DNA from: Gammaproteobacteria bacterium
GTDB lineage: Bacteria > Pseudomonadota > Gammaproteobacteria > Arenicellales > Arenicellaceae
Length of the DNA: 56,357 nt
Assembly: GCA_013002025.1 (NCBI GenBank)
Contig: JABDKW010000018.1
Span: 1 to 56,357 of the forward strand
Direction of reading: 5' to 3'
Made by a program: the position numbers and the translations under genes
The notes under the pieces: generated by a model
What the model was told of the DNA's origin: nothing
The model's database searches: none
The model's input: only the letters and a program-made list of their open reading frames with translations
Shown here: positions 8,551 to 16,803 of the stretch, in pieces
How positions within the stretch are numbered: position 1 is the first letter of the stretch
How the letters are laid out: each line of letters opens with the position of its first letter

Positions 8551-9771
8551 ATGCGAACCCCTGTCGCACACACTATTAAGCTACCGGCACTTATTAAGCT
8601 ACCGGCACTTATTAAGCTACCGGCACTGTTGTTTCTCGCGACGGTGATGGGCGCCTGTGCGACAACCAGTTCGATATCAAATAGTTCTGCTCCGGAGTTG
8701 GAAGCATGGGAGGTCGATGCTCAGAACTATTTGCAATCGCTGCCTGAGTCGCACCCAGACACCCAGGCTAATACGCTGGCAATATCACCGGCAATGCGGG
8801 CCTTGGTGCGGGAAAAATTTGACAGACTCAGGGGTCATGCCTCTGCGGCCAAACTGGCGCGCTGGTTAATCGATCGCGATGGCCATGCCATGGATTACGA
8901 CGTGAGCGCCAATCTGACCCCGGTTGAAGCGTTTCGTGAAGGCCGGGGCAACTGCTTGAGCTTCACTATTTTATTGGCTGCTCTGGCTCGCGAGCTGGGC
9001 ATTGAAATGCGTTTCAATGAAGTAGATCTACCGGATGAATGGGGTTTGGGTGATGAAAAGCATCTAATTTTATATCGCCATGTGAACGCCTTGTACAAGA
9101 GGGGGCATCGCACGCAGGTGTTTGACCTGGCGCTGGATCGCTATGACCAACGCTATCCACAGCGGGTTATTCCAGAGCAGAAAGCCATCGCCATGTTACA
9201 CAATAATCGCGCGATGGCGGCCTTGCAGAACAATCAGTTAGAGCTGGCCCGTCACTATCTTAAACTGGCGGTGGCCCTAGCGCCGGCCTATCCGGATTTA
9301 TTCGCTAACCTCGCCGCATTTTTTAAACGCGAGGGGCGTTGGGATTTGGCAGAACAGGCCTTGCACAAGGCGTTCCGAATGGACCCTGGCAGCAGCATTG
9401 CCGCCAGTAGCCTGGAGCGTCTATATCGCCAACAGGGTGATTTAAAACGAGCGAAAGCGTATGCTAAGAAAGCTGAGTTTGCGAGGTTGCGCAACCCCTA
9501 TTTCCAATACCAGTTAGCGAAGCATCAATTTCAAGAGCAGCGCTATAAGCTAGCACGCAGATCAATTCGCCGGGCGCAAAAATTATATTCCAAAGATAAT
9601 CGCTTCTTCGAATTGTCCAGCGTGATCGAGCAGGCTCTGGGTAATTATCCTAAGGCACTTCGCGAGCTAGAAAAGGCCTATAAGTTGGCGACCAGCTACA
9701 GCGAGCGAGATCGTTATGTGAGCAAGGCTGAGCGCGTTGCAAAATTGATTGTCCAACAGAACATTCCGTAA
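8551..9771 (+). CDS. Lipoprotein with transglutaminase-like domain and TPR repeats
   Basis: A 406-residue envelope protein. The signal peptide carries three copies of IKLPAL before the hydrophobic core, and the lipobox reads MGAC. Residues about 60-210 resemble the transglutaminase-like/SirB1-type cysteine domain (VEAFREGRGNCLSFTILLAALARELG), with the Cys in GNC and a His further on (LILYRHVNALY); whether it is catalytic is unknown. The second half (about 220-400) is a chain of tetratricopeptide-like helix pairs (AMAALQNNQLELARHYLKLA, ANLAAFFKREGRWDLAEQAL, SLERLYRQQGDLKRAKAYAK). Such proteins usually act as periplasmic scaffolds. The gene at 9785 follows 13 bases later and is probably cotranscribed. 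The ATG at 8551 is preferred; an in-frame upstream start at 8491 would bury the signal peptide. Confidence 0.8.
   Translation: MRTPVAHTIKLPALIKLPALIKLPALLFLATVMGACATTSSISNSSAPELEAWEVDAQNYLQSLPESHPDTQANTLAISPAMRALVREKFDRLRGHASAAKLARWLIDRDGHAMDYDVSANLTPVEAFREGRGNCLSFTILLAALARELGIEMRFNEVDLPDEWGLGDEKHLILYRHVNALYKRGHRTQVFDLALDRYDQRYPQRVIPEQKAIAMLHNNRAMAALQNNQLELARHYLKLAVALAPAYPDLFANLAAFFKREGRWDLAEQALHKAFRMDPGSSIAASSLERLYRQQGDLKRAKAYAKKAEFARLRNPYFQYQLAKHQFQEQRYKLARRSIRRAQKLYSKDNRFFELSSVIEQALGNYPKALRELEKAYKLATSYSERDRYVSKAERVAKLIVQQNIP
8575..8628 (+). repeat. Three tandem 18-bp repeats inside a signal peptide coding region
   Basis: Three head-to-tail copies of ATTAAGCTACCGGCACTT (8575-8592, 8593-8610, 8611-8628). 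The first two are identical and the last differs only in its final base (G). They encode three IKLPAL hexapeptides in the lipoprotein signal peptide. The near identity points to recent slippage duplication. Confidence 0.95.
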
Positions 9772-9784
9772 TGGGGAGGAGTCT

Positions 9785-10078
9785 ATGAGTAAAGAAAGGC
9801 TTGTGAATCAGCACATCCTTGAGTACGAGGCGCGACTTAAACATATTGAGGAGCTTATTCAGCGTGCGCACGATGCCGCTGGCGTGGATGACAAATCGAC
9901 CGTCGACAAATTCGTTAAGCAGAAACAGGAGTTAGCCTCGCAAATCGACGAATTTAAGACCCTCGATGTCGAGCACTGGCGCGAAGATTCCATTGGGCAG
10001 TCCGGGCCGATGGCTGTCTGGGACATTATTGCGCAACAAATAGAAGAATTTGTTGAGCATCAGGAGTCGAACCAATAA
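9785..10078 (+). CDS. Small coiled-coil hypothetical protein
   Basis: A 97-residue cytoplasmic protein, highly charged, with heptad-like helices (HILEYEARLKHIEELIQRAH, VDKFVKQKQELASQIDEFK) and a short C-terminal helix (WDIIAQQIEEFVEHQES). No signal peptide or known motif. It has a strong GGGGAGGAG ribosome-binding site about four bases before the ATG and starts 13 bases after the TPR lipoprotein gene, so the two are likely cotranscribed. Function unknown; an adaptor or regulator role is possible but only a guess. Confidence 0.75.
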   Translation: MSKERLVNQHILEYEARLKHIEELIQRAHDAAGVDDKSTVDKFVKQKQELASQIDEFKTLDVEHWREDSIGQSGPMAVWDIIAQQIEEFVEHQESNQ

Positions 10079-10100
10079 CAGATCCGTCTGGGTTTTTAAG

Positions 10101-11018
10101 CTATGTAGCCAGTTCGGCCAGCATTCTTTGCCGCTCTTTCTCTGGGGGCATTCGGCCACGCCCTGCGGCCAGATTATCCTGCATATGCTTTAACTTGGAT
10201 GTGCCAGGAATGACACAGCTCACTGCGGGGTGCGCCAGTACAAATTTAAGAAAAAACTGCCCCCAACTGTGACAATCATACTCCGTGGCCCAGATGGGTA
10301 ACGGTTTGCCGCGTACTGCCGAAAATACATTGCCGCGTGCATAGGGGCGGTTTATCAGGGTTGCAATTCCGCGTTCCTGAGCCAGGGGCAGAATTTTTTG
10401 ATCGGCTTCGCGTTCCAGAATTGAATAATTAATTTGAATAAAGTCCAATTCATGTCGCTGCATCACTCTGAGCATTTCCGCAAAGCCGCCCGAGTGGTAG
10501 TGCGTAATGCCTATGTAGCGAACCAAGCCCTGTTGCTTCCATTCCCGTAGCGTATCCAGGTGCGTGTCAGTGTCGATCAGGTTATGCACCTGCATAAGAT
10601 CCATGGGTCGGGCGTGCATGAGTTGCATCGAATCATGCATTTGCTCAATGCCAGCTTGCTTGCCCGAAGTCCACACCTTGCTGGCCATAAACAACCTGTC
10701 CGCAATCTCTAATTGCTGGGCCAGATCGCCGACCACGGCTTCTGAACTCCCGTACATCGGTGAGGAATCGACCACAGTGCCGCCACCATCGTACAGCGCT
10801 TTCAGTACCGGTTTCAGTGCAGCTCTACGCGACGCGCTACCGCCCACATCAAACACCCGCGACGTTCCCAATCCGATCACGGGGAGAGCCTCGTCGCTGG
10901 ACGGAATGGGGCGAGTTCGCATGGCGCTTGCAGACGATGCTGCCGGGTTGATAATCGGCGCAATCGCCAGGCCGCTACCGGTTTTTAAAAATTTTCGTCG
11001 ATTCATGGTTTCAAACAT
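10101..11018 (-). CDS. Tat-exported aldo/keto reductase
   Basis: A 305-residue aldo/keto reductase preceded by a twin-arginine signal (MNRRKFLKTGSGLAIAPII). The catalytic tetrad is in place: Asp and Tyr in VVDSSPMYGSSEAVVG, Lys in MASKVWTSG, His in MQVHNLIDTD. The NADPH-binding C-terminal loop reads VSCVIPGTSKLKHMQDNL. AKRs reduce aldehydes and ketones with NADPH. The Tat signal implies folded, cofactor-loaded export to the periplasm, an uncommon location for the family. The ATG at 11018 has a GGGGGG ribosome-binding site; the ATG at 11006 would also leave the RR motif intact. Transcribed divergently from the ABC transporter genes. The physiological substrate is unknown. Confidence 0.88.
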   Translation of the reverse strand: MFETMNRRKFLKTGSGLAIAPIINPAASSASAMRTRPIPSSDEALPVIGLGTSRVFDVGGSASRRAALKPVLKALYDGGGTVVDSSPMYGSSEAVVGDLAQQLEIADRLFMASKVWTSGKQAGIEQMHDSMQLMHARPMDLMQVHNLIDTDTHLDTLREWKQQGLVRYIGITHYHSGGFAEMLRVMQRHELDFIQINYSILEREADQKILPLAQERGIATLINRPYARGNVFSAVRGKPLPIWATEYDCHSWGQFFLKFVLAHPAVSCVIPGTSKLKHMQDNLAAGRGRMPPEKERQRMLAELAT

Positions 11019-11147
11019 ACGCAAGCCCCCCGCAAAAGTCGATTACAAGACGGTAGGCATTTGCTACAACCTCACTATACAATGCCCTAAATCGATTTGA
11101 TAACTAGCATGCTAGCGCGGTCGCGCAGTCAGAGGTCTGTAAAACGA

Positions 11148-12011
11148 ATGCAATCTGAGTCTCAATCATCGCCGTTTATTGATATCCACAATTTGTCTAA
11201 AAACTACGGCAGTAAAACTGTTCTAAGTGACATCGATCTGCAACTTAATGCTGGTGAAATAGTGGGGTTGATTGGCCCCAATGGCGCAGGAAAATCTACT
11301 TTGCTCAAGTGTATTATGGGGCTGATCAAGTTTTCCGGTCAGGTAGAGATTTTTGGTAAAGATCCGTTTCGCCATCGTACCCAACTGTTGGAAAATATGA
11401 GTTATGTTGCGGATGTGGCTTCGCTGCCGGAATGGATGCAAGTAGCTGATTTGCTCTCGTTTATGACCCAGGCGCATCCGAAATTTTCTAACTCGCGCGC
11501 ACTCGAGTTATTGAAAGGTACGCCAATCGGGCTACAGCAGCCGATCAGCACGCTTTCAAAAGGTATGAAAACGCGATTGCATCTGGCCATCATTATGGCG
11601 ATCAGTACAGACCTGCTGGTGCTGGATGAGCCAACCTTGGGGCTGGATGTTCTGGTGCGGCGCGAATTTCAGGATCGGCTGATATCGGATTATTACAGCC
11701 AACAGCGCAGCATTCTGATCACCACTCACCAGATCGACGAGATCGAAAGTATTCTGACCCGTGTATTGTTTATCCGTGAGGGTCGTATCACTATGGATTT
11801 TAAGAAAGAAGAATTGCAGACCCGTTATGCGAAGCTCCTGAGCAAGAATAATGTGGTGTTCAGTGACCCGGCGATGCAGCCTATTTATCAGCGCGCATTA
11901 CCGGATCAGACAGAGTTCATTTTTGAAAATCCCAATCGTGAAGAATTGGCTAAATACGGCGAAGTACAAGCGCCGAGTCTCGAAGATCTATTCGTGGCCA
12001 CCAACTCTTGA
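11148..12011 (+). CDS. ABC transporter ATP-binding protein (ABC-2 type exporter)
   Basis: A 287-residue nucleotide-binding subunit. Walker A is GLIGPNGAGKSTLLK, the Q-loop region is absent or diverged, the signature reads STLSKGMKTRLHLA (LSKGM instead of LSGGQ, as in many YtrB/EcsA-type exporter ATPases), and Walker B is DLLVLDEPTLGLD followed by the H-loop (ITTHQIDEIES). It couples ATP hydrolysis to the membrane subunit encoded immediately downstream (12023-12781); the two form an operon. The start at 11148 has AGAGGT upstream; an alternative start at 11097 would add 17 residues. The YtrB-like architecture suggests a small exporter or lantibiotic/stress transporter; the substrate is unknown. 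Confidence 0.92.
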   Translation: MQSESQSSPFIDIHNLSKNYGSKTVLSDIDLQLNAGEIVGLIGPNGAGKSTLLKCIMGLIKFSGQVEIFGKDPFRHRTQLLENMSYVADVASLPEWMQVADLLSFMTQAHPKFSNSRALELLKGTPIGLQQPISTLSKGMKTRLHLAIIMAISTDLLVLDEPTLGLDVLVRREFQDRLISDYYSQQRSILITTHQIDEIESILTRVLFIREGRITMDFKKEELQTRYAKLLSKNNVVFSDPAMQPIYQRALPDQTEFIFENPNREELAKYGEVQAPSLEDLFVATNS

Positions 12012-12022
12012 GGCATGCAACG

Positions 12023-12781
12023 ATGAGCAAATTCATAGCACTATTGAAGCGCGAAATACTGGAGCATAAAAATATCTGGCGACTGCCTCTTGTTCTGTTG
12101 GGCATTGGTCTGTTGGTGAAGATGTCATTATCGATAGGCAACCTTGCGATTGATATCGACGTGCCCGAGCAATTGCAGTTGGATGGCGCAATTGACAGTG
12201 CTCTGGACGGAGTGATTGCACGCGCTCTAAATTCCATGAACTACCTGGTCACCATGGTGATGTTTGTGGTCGCCGTATTCTATGCGCTGGCGTGCCTATA
12301 CGACGAGCGCCAGGACAACAGTGTGTTATTTTGGCGCTCGATGCCGGTTTCTGACAGCATGACTATTGCATCTAAACTATGTGTGGCATTGTTAATCGTG
12401 CCGCTATTGGTAATCGTGACACAAGCGCTGCTGGCGATACTATTTTTTGGCGCGCAATCTTTCGATTATTTAAGTACCTATTATTCTGGCTCGTTACTGT
12501 TGCTGGGGCAAATGTTACTGTGGTCAATGTTACCCACCATTGCCTGGTGCATGTTCTGTTCCGAAGTTTCTGCCAAGAGCCCATTTTTACTGGCTTTCGT
12601 CACGCCGGTTATTCTGATTCTGCTGGATAAGCTGTTTTTTGATGGTTATATCAGCCAAACATTTGTGATCAACCGGTTTTGGGGCGTAAGTAATTACACG
12701 TTTGCACCGCTGATTTCCGGCCTGATTTTCAGTGCCGTTTGTTTAGCCGGTGCCGTGTCCAAGCGAAGCCAACGGGTCTGA
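12023..12781 (+). CDS. ABC-2 type transporter permease
   Basis: A 252-residue integral membrane protein with about six hydrophobic segments (LPLVLLGIGLLVKM, YLVTMVMFVVAVFYALACLY, LCVALLIVPLLVIVTQALLAI, LLLLGQMLLWSMLPTIAWCMF, FLLAFVTPVILILLDKLFF, LISGLIFSAVCLAGAV). A short motif between membrane segments (YDERQDNSVLFWRSMPVSD) is characteristic of ABC-2 permeases of the YtrC/D or AgrB-like exporter group. It starts 11 bases after the ATPase stop with GAGG upstream and forms the transmembrane half of that exporter. A gene for a GntR regulator, often found with this class, is not seen nearby. Confidence 0.88.
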   Translation: MSKFIALLKREILEHKNIWRLPLVLLGIGLLVKMSLSIGNLAIDIDVPEQLQLDGAIDSALDGVIARALNSMNYLVTMVMFVVAVFYALACLYDERQDNSVLFWRSMPVSDSMTIASKLCVALLIVPLLVIVTQALLAILFFGAQSFDYLSTYYSGSLLLLGQMLLWSMLPTIAWCMFCSEVSAKSPFLLAFVTPVILILLDKLFFDGYISQTFVINRFWGVSNYTFAPLISGLIFSAVCLAGAVSKRSQRV

Positions 12782-12799
12782 CTGGAGGAGCGATGGACG

Positions 12800-13111
12800 A
12801 TGAGCAGCAAGTACCAAATTTTATACTGGCGAGATATTCCATCCATGGTAAAAGCCAAAGTCGGGCGGCAGCGCTATAAGCGCCCGCTGTCTGATCGGTT
12901 TATGGAAGCCATTGACGCTGCGGCGATGCGCACTGGCGACACCGAAACGGATGAATACCTTGAGCATTGGAGATCCAGTGAGCCGATTAATATCGACGGT
13001 GATATCGATGCCTGTCTGGAGGCCGCAATTGAGGAACTTGAAGCGGCCTACCCCCGGGAGCGCCTGGTGGCATTAATCAAAAATGGCGGTACGGAAGCGG
13101 CTAGTGGCTGA
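12800..13111 (+). CDS. Virulence factor family (PF13769-like) small protein
   Basis: A 103-residue cytoplasmic protein beginning YQILYWRDIPSMVKAKVG, then RPLSDRFMEAIDAAAMRTG and DEYLEHWRSSEP. This arrangement is the one I recall for the small 'Virulence factor' Pfam family found in many proteobacteria; its function is not established despite the name. A strong GGAGGAG ribosome-binding site precedes the ATG at 12800. It follows the ABC permease by 18 bases, so it may be the third gene of that operon, although a functional link is not obvious. Confidence 0.7.
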   Translation: MSSKYQILYWRDIPSMVKAKVGRQRYKRPLSDRFMEAIDAAAMRTGDTETDEYLEHWRSSEPINIDGDIDACLEAAIEELEAAYPRERLVALIKNGGTEAASG

Positions 13112-13152
13112 CTATCGCGTTAATTGCGGGTAGCGCCTGGCTTAATGCAAGG

Positions 13153-13395
13153 CTAGAAATTGTGCTTGGCTCTGAAGGCTTTGATTTCTTCGCGCACTTC
13201 GATGCTTAAGTCTTTTGGGTCAGGGCGTTCGAAAATAACTTTCAATACATGCTTCTCTTCCGCGTCGACTATCTGGTCGCGTAGGGCCAGTTCTTCCATC
13301 ATCGCCAGTTCTTCGGCGGAAATGACACCGTTATCGGCAAATACAACCAAAAAAGAATAACCCAATATTTGCCCGGCCTTAGAATTTCGTCGCAC
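13153..13395 (-). CDS. Small hypothetical acidic-helical protein
   Basis: An 80-residue protein starting at a GTG (13395) with a GAGGGGG ribosome-binding site. After a short basic N-terminus it contains a hydrophobic stretch (ILGYSFLVVFADNG), then helical charged segments (ISAEELAMMEELALRD, DAEEKHVLKVIFERP). The alternation of acidic helix and loop is loosely reminiscent of TerB or EF-hand folds, but I do not see a metal-binding loop. No function can be assigned. It faces the ABC operon convergently. Confidence 0.6.
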   Translation of the reverse strand: MRRNSKAGQILGYSFLVVFADNGVISAEELAMMEELALRDQIVDAEEKHVLKVIFERPDPKDLSIEVREEIKAFRAKHNF

Positions 13396-13495
13396 TGCTA
13401 CCCCCTCACCCCGGTCGATCGCACCTGCGGCCTAGTATACGCGGTTGTCGCCCAATGCCCAATTTCAAAAAATATTGGAGGAGGTGAAACTGGGT

Positions 13496-14614
13496 CTAGG
13501 AGGATTCCTTTCCCTGTGTGTCGTCCAGTGGCTCAACCTGCCAGGCACTGGCAGCTTTGGCGGTTGCTTCGGCTTGTTTGTTTTGTGCAGGCTTCCTGTT
13601 TTCTCCAGCTTTTGCTGGCGCCGGTGAAAATTTCTGGCGGGCGTGGAATAGTTCATACAGCATCGCGTCAAAGTTCATCTCCGGTGAGCTATCACCGCTT
13701 TTTACTGCGCCCTTTATTTTATGACTTTGCCCCAGTTTGATCAGGTCTTTGATCACGGGTGATGTGCTCATGACATCAATCGTTTGTGCTTTGTCATCTT
13801 TCGAGTTTGGCGTTAATCGTTGCGCCAATACCGCAGTAGTACACAAAGACAAATCCAAATACAGCTGCTGGTGTTGCTCAGTCGGGTACATGTTAATAAT
13901 TCGGTCAATTGCCTGCGCCGGATTGTCAGCGTGCAAGGCAACAATGCAGAGTCGGCCGCTCAGAACGAATTGCAAAACCGAATGCATGACCTCATGCGAG
14001 TCAATATGCCCAACGATCAGCATATCGGGTGCCTGGCGCGTGGCGTGATTGATGCCCTGCTCAAAACTAGGCGTGTCGCTGCCGATTTCGCGCTGGTTTA
14101 CGATACAGTGTTTGTGCTTATGCACAAATTCGATGGGGCTTTCCAGCGTCAGAATGTGGCCAGCCTTGGTGCTGTTGCGTTGATCTACCAGCGCGGCCAG
14201 CGTGGTCGCCTTGCTGGTAGCCTGGCTGCCGGTCAGAAAAATCAGACCTTGTCGAGAGTTCACCAGAGAGCGAATATTTTTGGGCAGACCTAAATCCTTG
14301 CAGCTTGGTATTTCCGCACGAATCATGCGAAACACCATGGCGATATTATTACGTTGCTTAAATATGTTAACTCCGAAGCGACCCACCCGTGGTTCATCAA
14401 CGGCGAGGTCCAGTTCGCTTAACGCATCAAACTCGGCAACCTGATCGCGGTTTAGCAATTTTAGCGCCATTTCTCGAGTATCTTCCGGCGTTAAAATGCG
14501 TTTGCCGACTTGCACTAGTTCTCCGCCCAGCTTTATCGAAGGCAGGCTTCCGGGTGATAGAAAAAGGTTGGTGCCTTTTTTTTCGACCAATAAGCTTAGA
14601 AAATTTTTCAGCAT
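13496..14614 (-). CDS. PilU/PilT-like protein with degenerate ATPase motifs
   Basis: A 372-residue paralogue of the PilU encoded at 16804-17997, aligning along its length with almost no gaps. The catalytic motifs are ruined: where PilU has GGTGSGKST (130-138), this protein has GSQATSKAT (129-137), keeping the Lys but losing the key Gly and Ser. The Walker B Glu (PilU E204, in ILIGEIRNRE) is His203 (LIVGHIDSHE), and the Asp box reads TLESPIEFVH instead of TIEDPIEFIH. The Glu of that box (E162) and the His-box histidine remain. The C-terminal ~50 residues are an Ala/Lys/Pro-rich tail absent from PilU. The frame is intact with no stop or frameshift, so it looks maintained, likely as a non-hydrolysing partner of type IV pilus retraction. 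This is an inference. Confidence 0.88.
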   Translation of the reverse strand: MLKNFLSLLVEKKGTNLFLSPGSLPSIKLGGELVQVGKRILTPEDTREMALKLLNRDQVAEFDALSELDLAVDEPRVGRFGVNIFKQRNNIAMVFRMIRAEIPSCKDLGLPKNIRSLVNSRQGLIFLTGSQATSKATTLAALVDQRNSTKAGHILTLESPIEFVHKHKHCIVNQREIGSDTPSFEQGINHATRQAPDMLIVGHIDSHEVMHSVLQFVLSGRLCIVALHADNPAQAIDRIINMYPTEQHQQLYLDLSLCTTAVLAQRLTPNSKDDKAQTIDVMSTSPVIKDLIKLGQSHKIKGAVKSGDSSPEMNFDAMLYELFHARQKFSPAPAKAGENRKPAQNKQAEATAKAASAWQVEPLDDTQGKESS

Positions 14615-14850
14615 GACGGGGCATGGCGGCCATCTCGGCCGTAGGGTGAGGGCAAATACAGTACAGCTAAATTTACGCGAATCTTGACTAAAGCTAAACC
14701 CCTAGACTGAGAGCATCTGTCAAAAATATATAATTTTGACCTGATGCGAGTCACAGCCGGCCTTATTAACGTGAGCAGCCGCCACAGTTGCTTGTTAGAA
14801 TCAGGCTCAGGTGATGACTAGCCGCTAACGGAATAGAGAGGAATCCGTCC

Positions 14851-15516
14851 ATGTTTGATTTTGATGCATCAATCATCGTTCACATCGCAGCACTGCTGTA
14901 TGTGGTGGGCTTTATGATACGAGAGCAACTGGTTTTGCGACTGGTCATACTTGCCGGTTCAATGTGTTATCTGGCTTATTACTACTTCGCCATGAATCCG
15001 CCGTTGTGGGATGCGATGGCCTGGACCACCATCACGTCTTTGGCCAACAGCTATATTATCGTGCAATTAATTCTGGATCGAACCACCTGGAATATGTCAC
15101 CCGAGATGAGGGACCTCTATTCAGTGTTCGATACCATGAGCCCCGGGGAGTTTAGGCGGCTGGTAGCGGCAGCCAGTTGGGAGACAGGCGTGGGGACAAC
15201 AGAGATAACACGGGAGGGCGCTCAGGTAAACGATTTGTACTACGTAACCGAGGGGCCAATTAAAATAACCAAACAAAACTCCAGCTTTGAGCTGCCCGGC
15301 AAAAGTTTCATTGGCGAGGTGGCGTTTTTCTTAGACACCAAGGCTTCTGCAACTGTGGAGCTCGGAGAAACTGCCAAATTTCTGCGTTGGAACAAGGCTG
15401 AGTTGGAAAAACTTCAGCAAAAAGATCCTGGAATTCGTGCCGCACTTCATAACATTTTAAATAAAGACATGGCTGCCAAAGTGGCACAAAGCATGGGCGA
15501 TGCTGCTATCGCATAA
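14851..15516 (+). CDS. Popeye-domain-like membrane protein (cyclic-nucleotide binding)
   Basis: A 221-residue protein with three N-terminal transmembrane helices (about residues 7-22, 28-46, 50-70), then a cytoplasmic domain. The domain has a cNMP-binding beta-roll (NDLYYVTEGPIKITK, FIGEVAFFLD) and a C-terminal helix region (AKFLRWNKAELEKLQQKDP, HNILNKDMAAKVAQ). The order of three TM helices, FLD at the end of the roll, FLxW, and LxKDMxxKV closely follows animal Popeye (POPDC) proteins, which bind cAMP. Bacterial Popeye proteins are known but little studied. An AGAGGAA ribosome-binding site precedes the ATG at 14851. It lies between the two pilU-type genes on the opposite strand. A plain Crp-type cNMP domain is the alternative reading. 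Confidence 0.8.
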   Translation: MFDFDASIIVHIAALLYVVGFMIREQLVLRLVILAGSMCYLAYYYFAMNPPLWDAMAWTTITSLANSYIIVQLILDRTTWNMSPEMRDLYSVFDTMSPGEFRRLVAAASWETGVGTTEITREGAQVNDLYYVTEGPIKITKQNSSFELPGKSFIGEVAFFLDTKASATVELGETAKFLRWNKAELEKLQQKDPGIRAALHNILNKDMAAKVAQSMGDAAIA

Positions 15517-15542
15517 TCACTGAGAATTCGGGAGAAATAATA

Positions 15543-16160
15543 ATGCTGACCTTACACCACCTGCGCATCGGGCGCTCAATATTCACCGTTTGGTTACTCG
15601 AAGAAGTGGGCGTGCAATACGACCTAAAGGTTTATCACCGCGACCCTAAAACAATGCGCGCCCCGGAGGAGTTGAAACAGATACATCCGTTAGGTAAGTC
15701 GCCGGTAATTGAAGATGGCGACCTCGTACTGAGTGAGTCAGGTGCGATTACCAGCTATATCCTGCAAAAATTCGATACACAAAATAAATTTTCTCCCACG
15801 CATGATGATTTGCCCGGCTGGGCCCGTTATCAGCAGTGGCTAGCCTATGCAGAAGCCTCGGTTTTTGCGCCGCTGCTAATCAAGCTGCTGTTAACCAGAG
15901 GCGGCGTGGACCATCCGGTGCTTGGACCATTTAGCGATGCTGAGTTCAAACTTCATTTCGACCACATAACCCGCCAACTTGGAGAGAGTGAATTTATCCT
16001 GGGTGAGTCCATCAGTGGCGCTGATTTTGGTGTGACCTATATGGTCTCCATGGCCGAGCGGCTCGGCCTCTTAGGTGGTTACCCGAATTTGCAAGCGTAT
16101 TTGCAGCGCAACACCAGTCGTGATGCTTTCAAGCGGGCCATAGAGCGGGCGGTGGAGTAA
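15543..16160 (+). CDS. Glutathione S-transferase family protein
   Basis: A 205-residue cytoplasmic GST. The N-terminal thioredoxin-like domain (LTLHHLRIGRSIFTVWLLEE, the cis-Pro motif KSPVIEDGDLVLSESGAI) is followed by the all-helical C-terminal domain (WARYQQWLAYAEASVFAP, GADFGVTYMVSMAERLG). GSTs conjugate glutathione to electrophiles or use it as a cofactor. The N-terminal LHHLRIGRS segment lines up with bacterial GSTs in which Ser is the catalytic residue, though the exact catalytic residue is uncertain. It follows the Popeye gene by 26 bases with GGGAGA upstream, so both are probably on one transcript. Confidence 0.88.
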   Translation: MLTLHHLRIGRSIFTVWLLEEVGVQYDLKVYHRDPKTMRAPEELKQIHPLGKSPVIEDGDLVLSESGAITSYILQKFDTQNKFSPTHDDLPGWARYQQWLAYAEASVFAPLLIKLLLTRGGVDHPVLGPFSDAEFKLHFDHITRQLGESEFILGESISGADFGVTYMVSMAERLGLLGGYPNLQAYLQRNTSRDAFKRAIERAVE

Positions 16161-16274
16161 GTACATTGCGCCGAGCCCGACGGCGGAAGCGCCAACTTGC
16201 GCAGGTATTCCCGCGATGGGTACAATTCAAAGCGAAAATTCAACTAAGCATGGTTAATTCTGGGGATTCTATTG

Positions 16275-16778
16275 GTGTTTAAAAAACAGATATTTAATTT
16301 CTCGCTGCTGGCGTTGCTGCTGAGTATGGGGGCACAGGCACAACCGGAGGAATATACCGAGATCACCACCAGTCATCAGCGCTTTGGTGACTGGATTGTG
16401 CGCTGCGAGCGAGAGAAGGGCAAAGACAAGGAGTGCGTGATGACACAACAAATCACCTCGCAGTCGACCGGCATGAGTGTGTTGCAGGCAAACTTTGCCA
16501 AGACCGAACAAGGAACTCAGATGACGCTTATTTTTCCATTGGGTATTTTTCTTCCCCCTGGCGTGGAATTAGAGGTCGTGGACCATATCAAGGCAAATTA
16601 CTCGGTGAGTTTTTGCAGTGCATCGGGCTGCTATGTAAATCAGATTTTAGACAACGAAATGTTGGAATTTTTACGCAGGAAAGAACAGGCTAATATTACC
16701 GTCTATTCCAGCCCAGACAATCCGGTGACTGTGCCATTTTCGATTAAGGGCTTTTTAGACGCGCATAGAAAATTGTGA
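16275..16778 (+). CDS. Invasion-associated locus B (IalB) family protein
   Basis: A 167-residue exported protein. The signal peptide (FKKQIFNFSLLALLLSMGAQAQ) ends at a typical AQA site. The mature part has IalB family features: RFGDWIVRCEREK with a paired Cys (KECVMTQQI), FPLGIFLPPGVELEV, and a second Cys pair (SFCSASGCYVNQIL), consistent with disulfides in the periplasm. IalB-type proteins occur widely; the name comes from Bartonella invasion, but in free-living bacteria the role is unknown. The start is a GTG at 16275 (a TTG lies at 16272) with GGGGAT upstream. Confidence 0.88.
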   Translation: MFKKQIFNFSLLALLLSMGAQAQPEEYTEITTSHQRFGDWIVRCEREKGKDKECVMTQQITSQSTGMSVLQANFAKTEQGTQMTLIFPLGIFLPPGVELEVVDHIKANYSVSFCSASGCYVNQILDNEMLEFLRRKEQANITVYSSPDNPVTVPFSIKGFLDAHRKL

Positions 16779-16803
16779 TTTATCCAGTTTGATTGTCGCC
16801 AGA

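Noticed and set aside
13496..14614. The PilU-like gene considered as a pseudogene
   Set aside because: The frame is open for the full family length with conserved fold residues, so I treat it as an intact gene with altered motifs.
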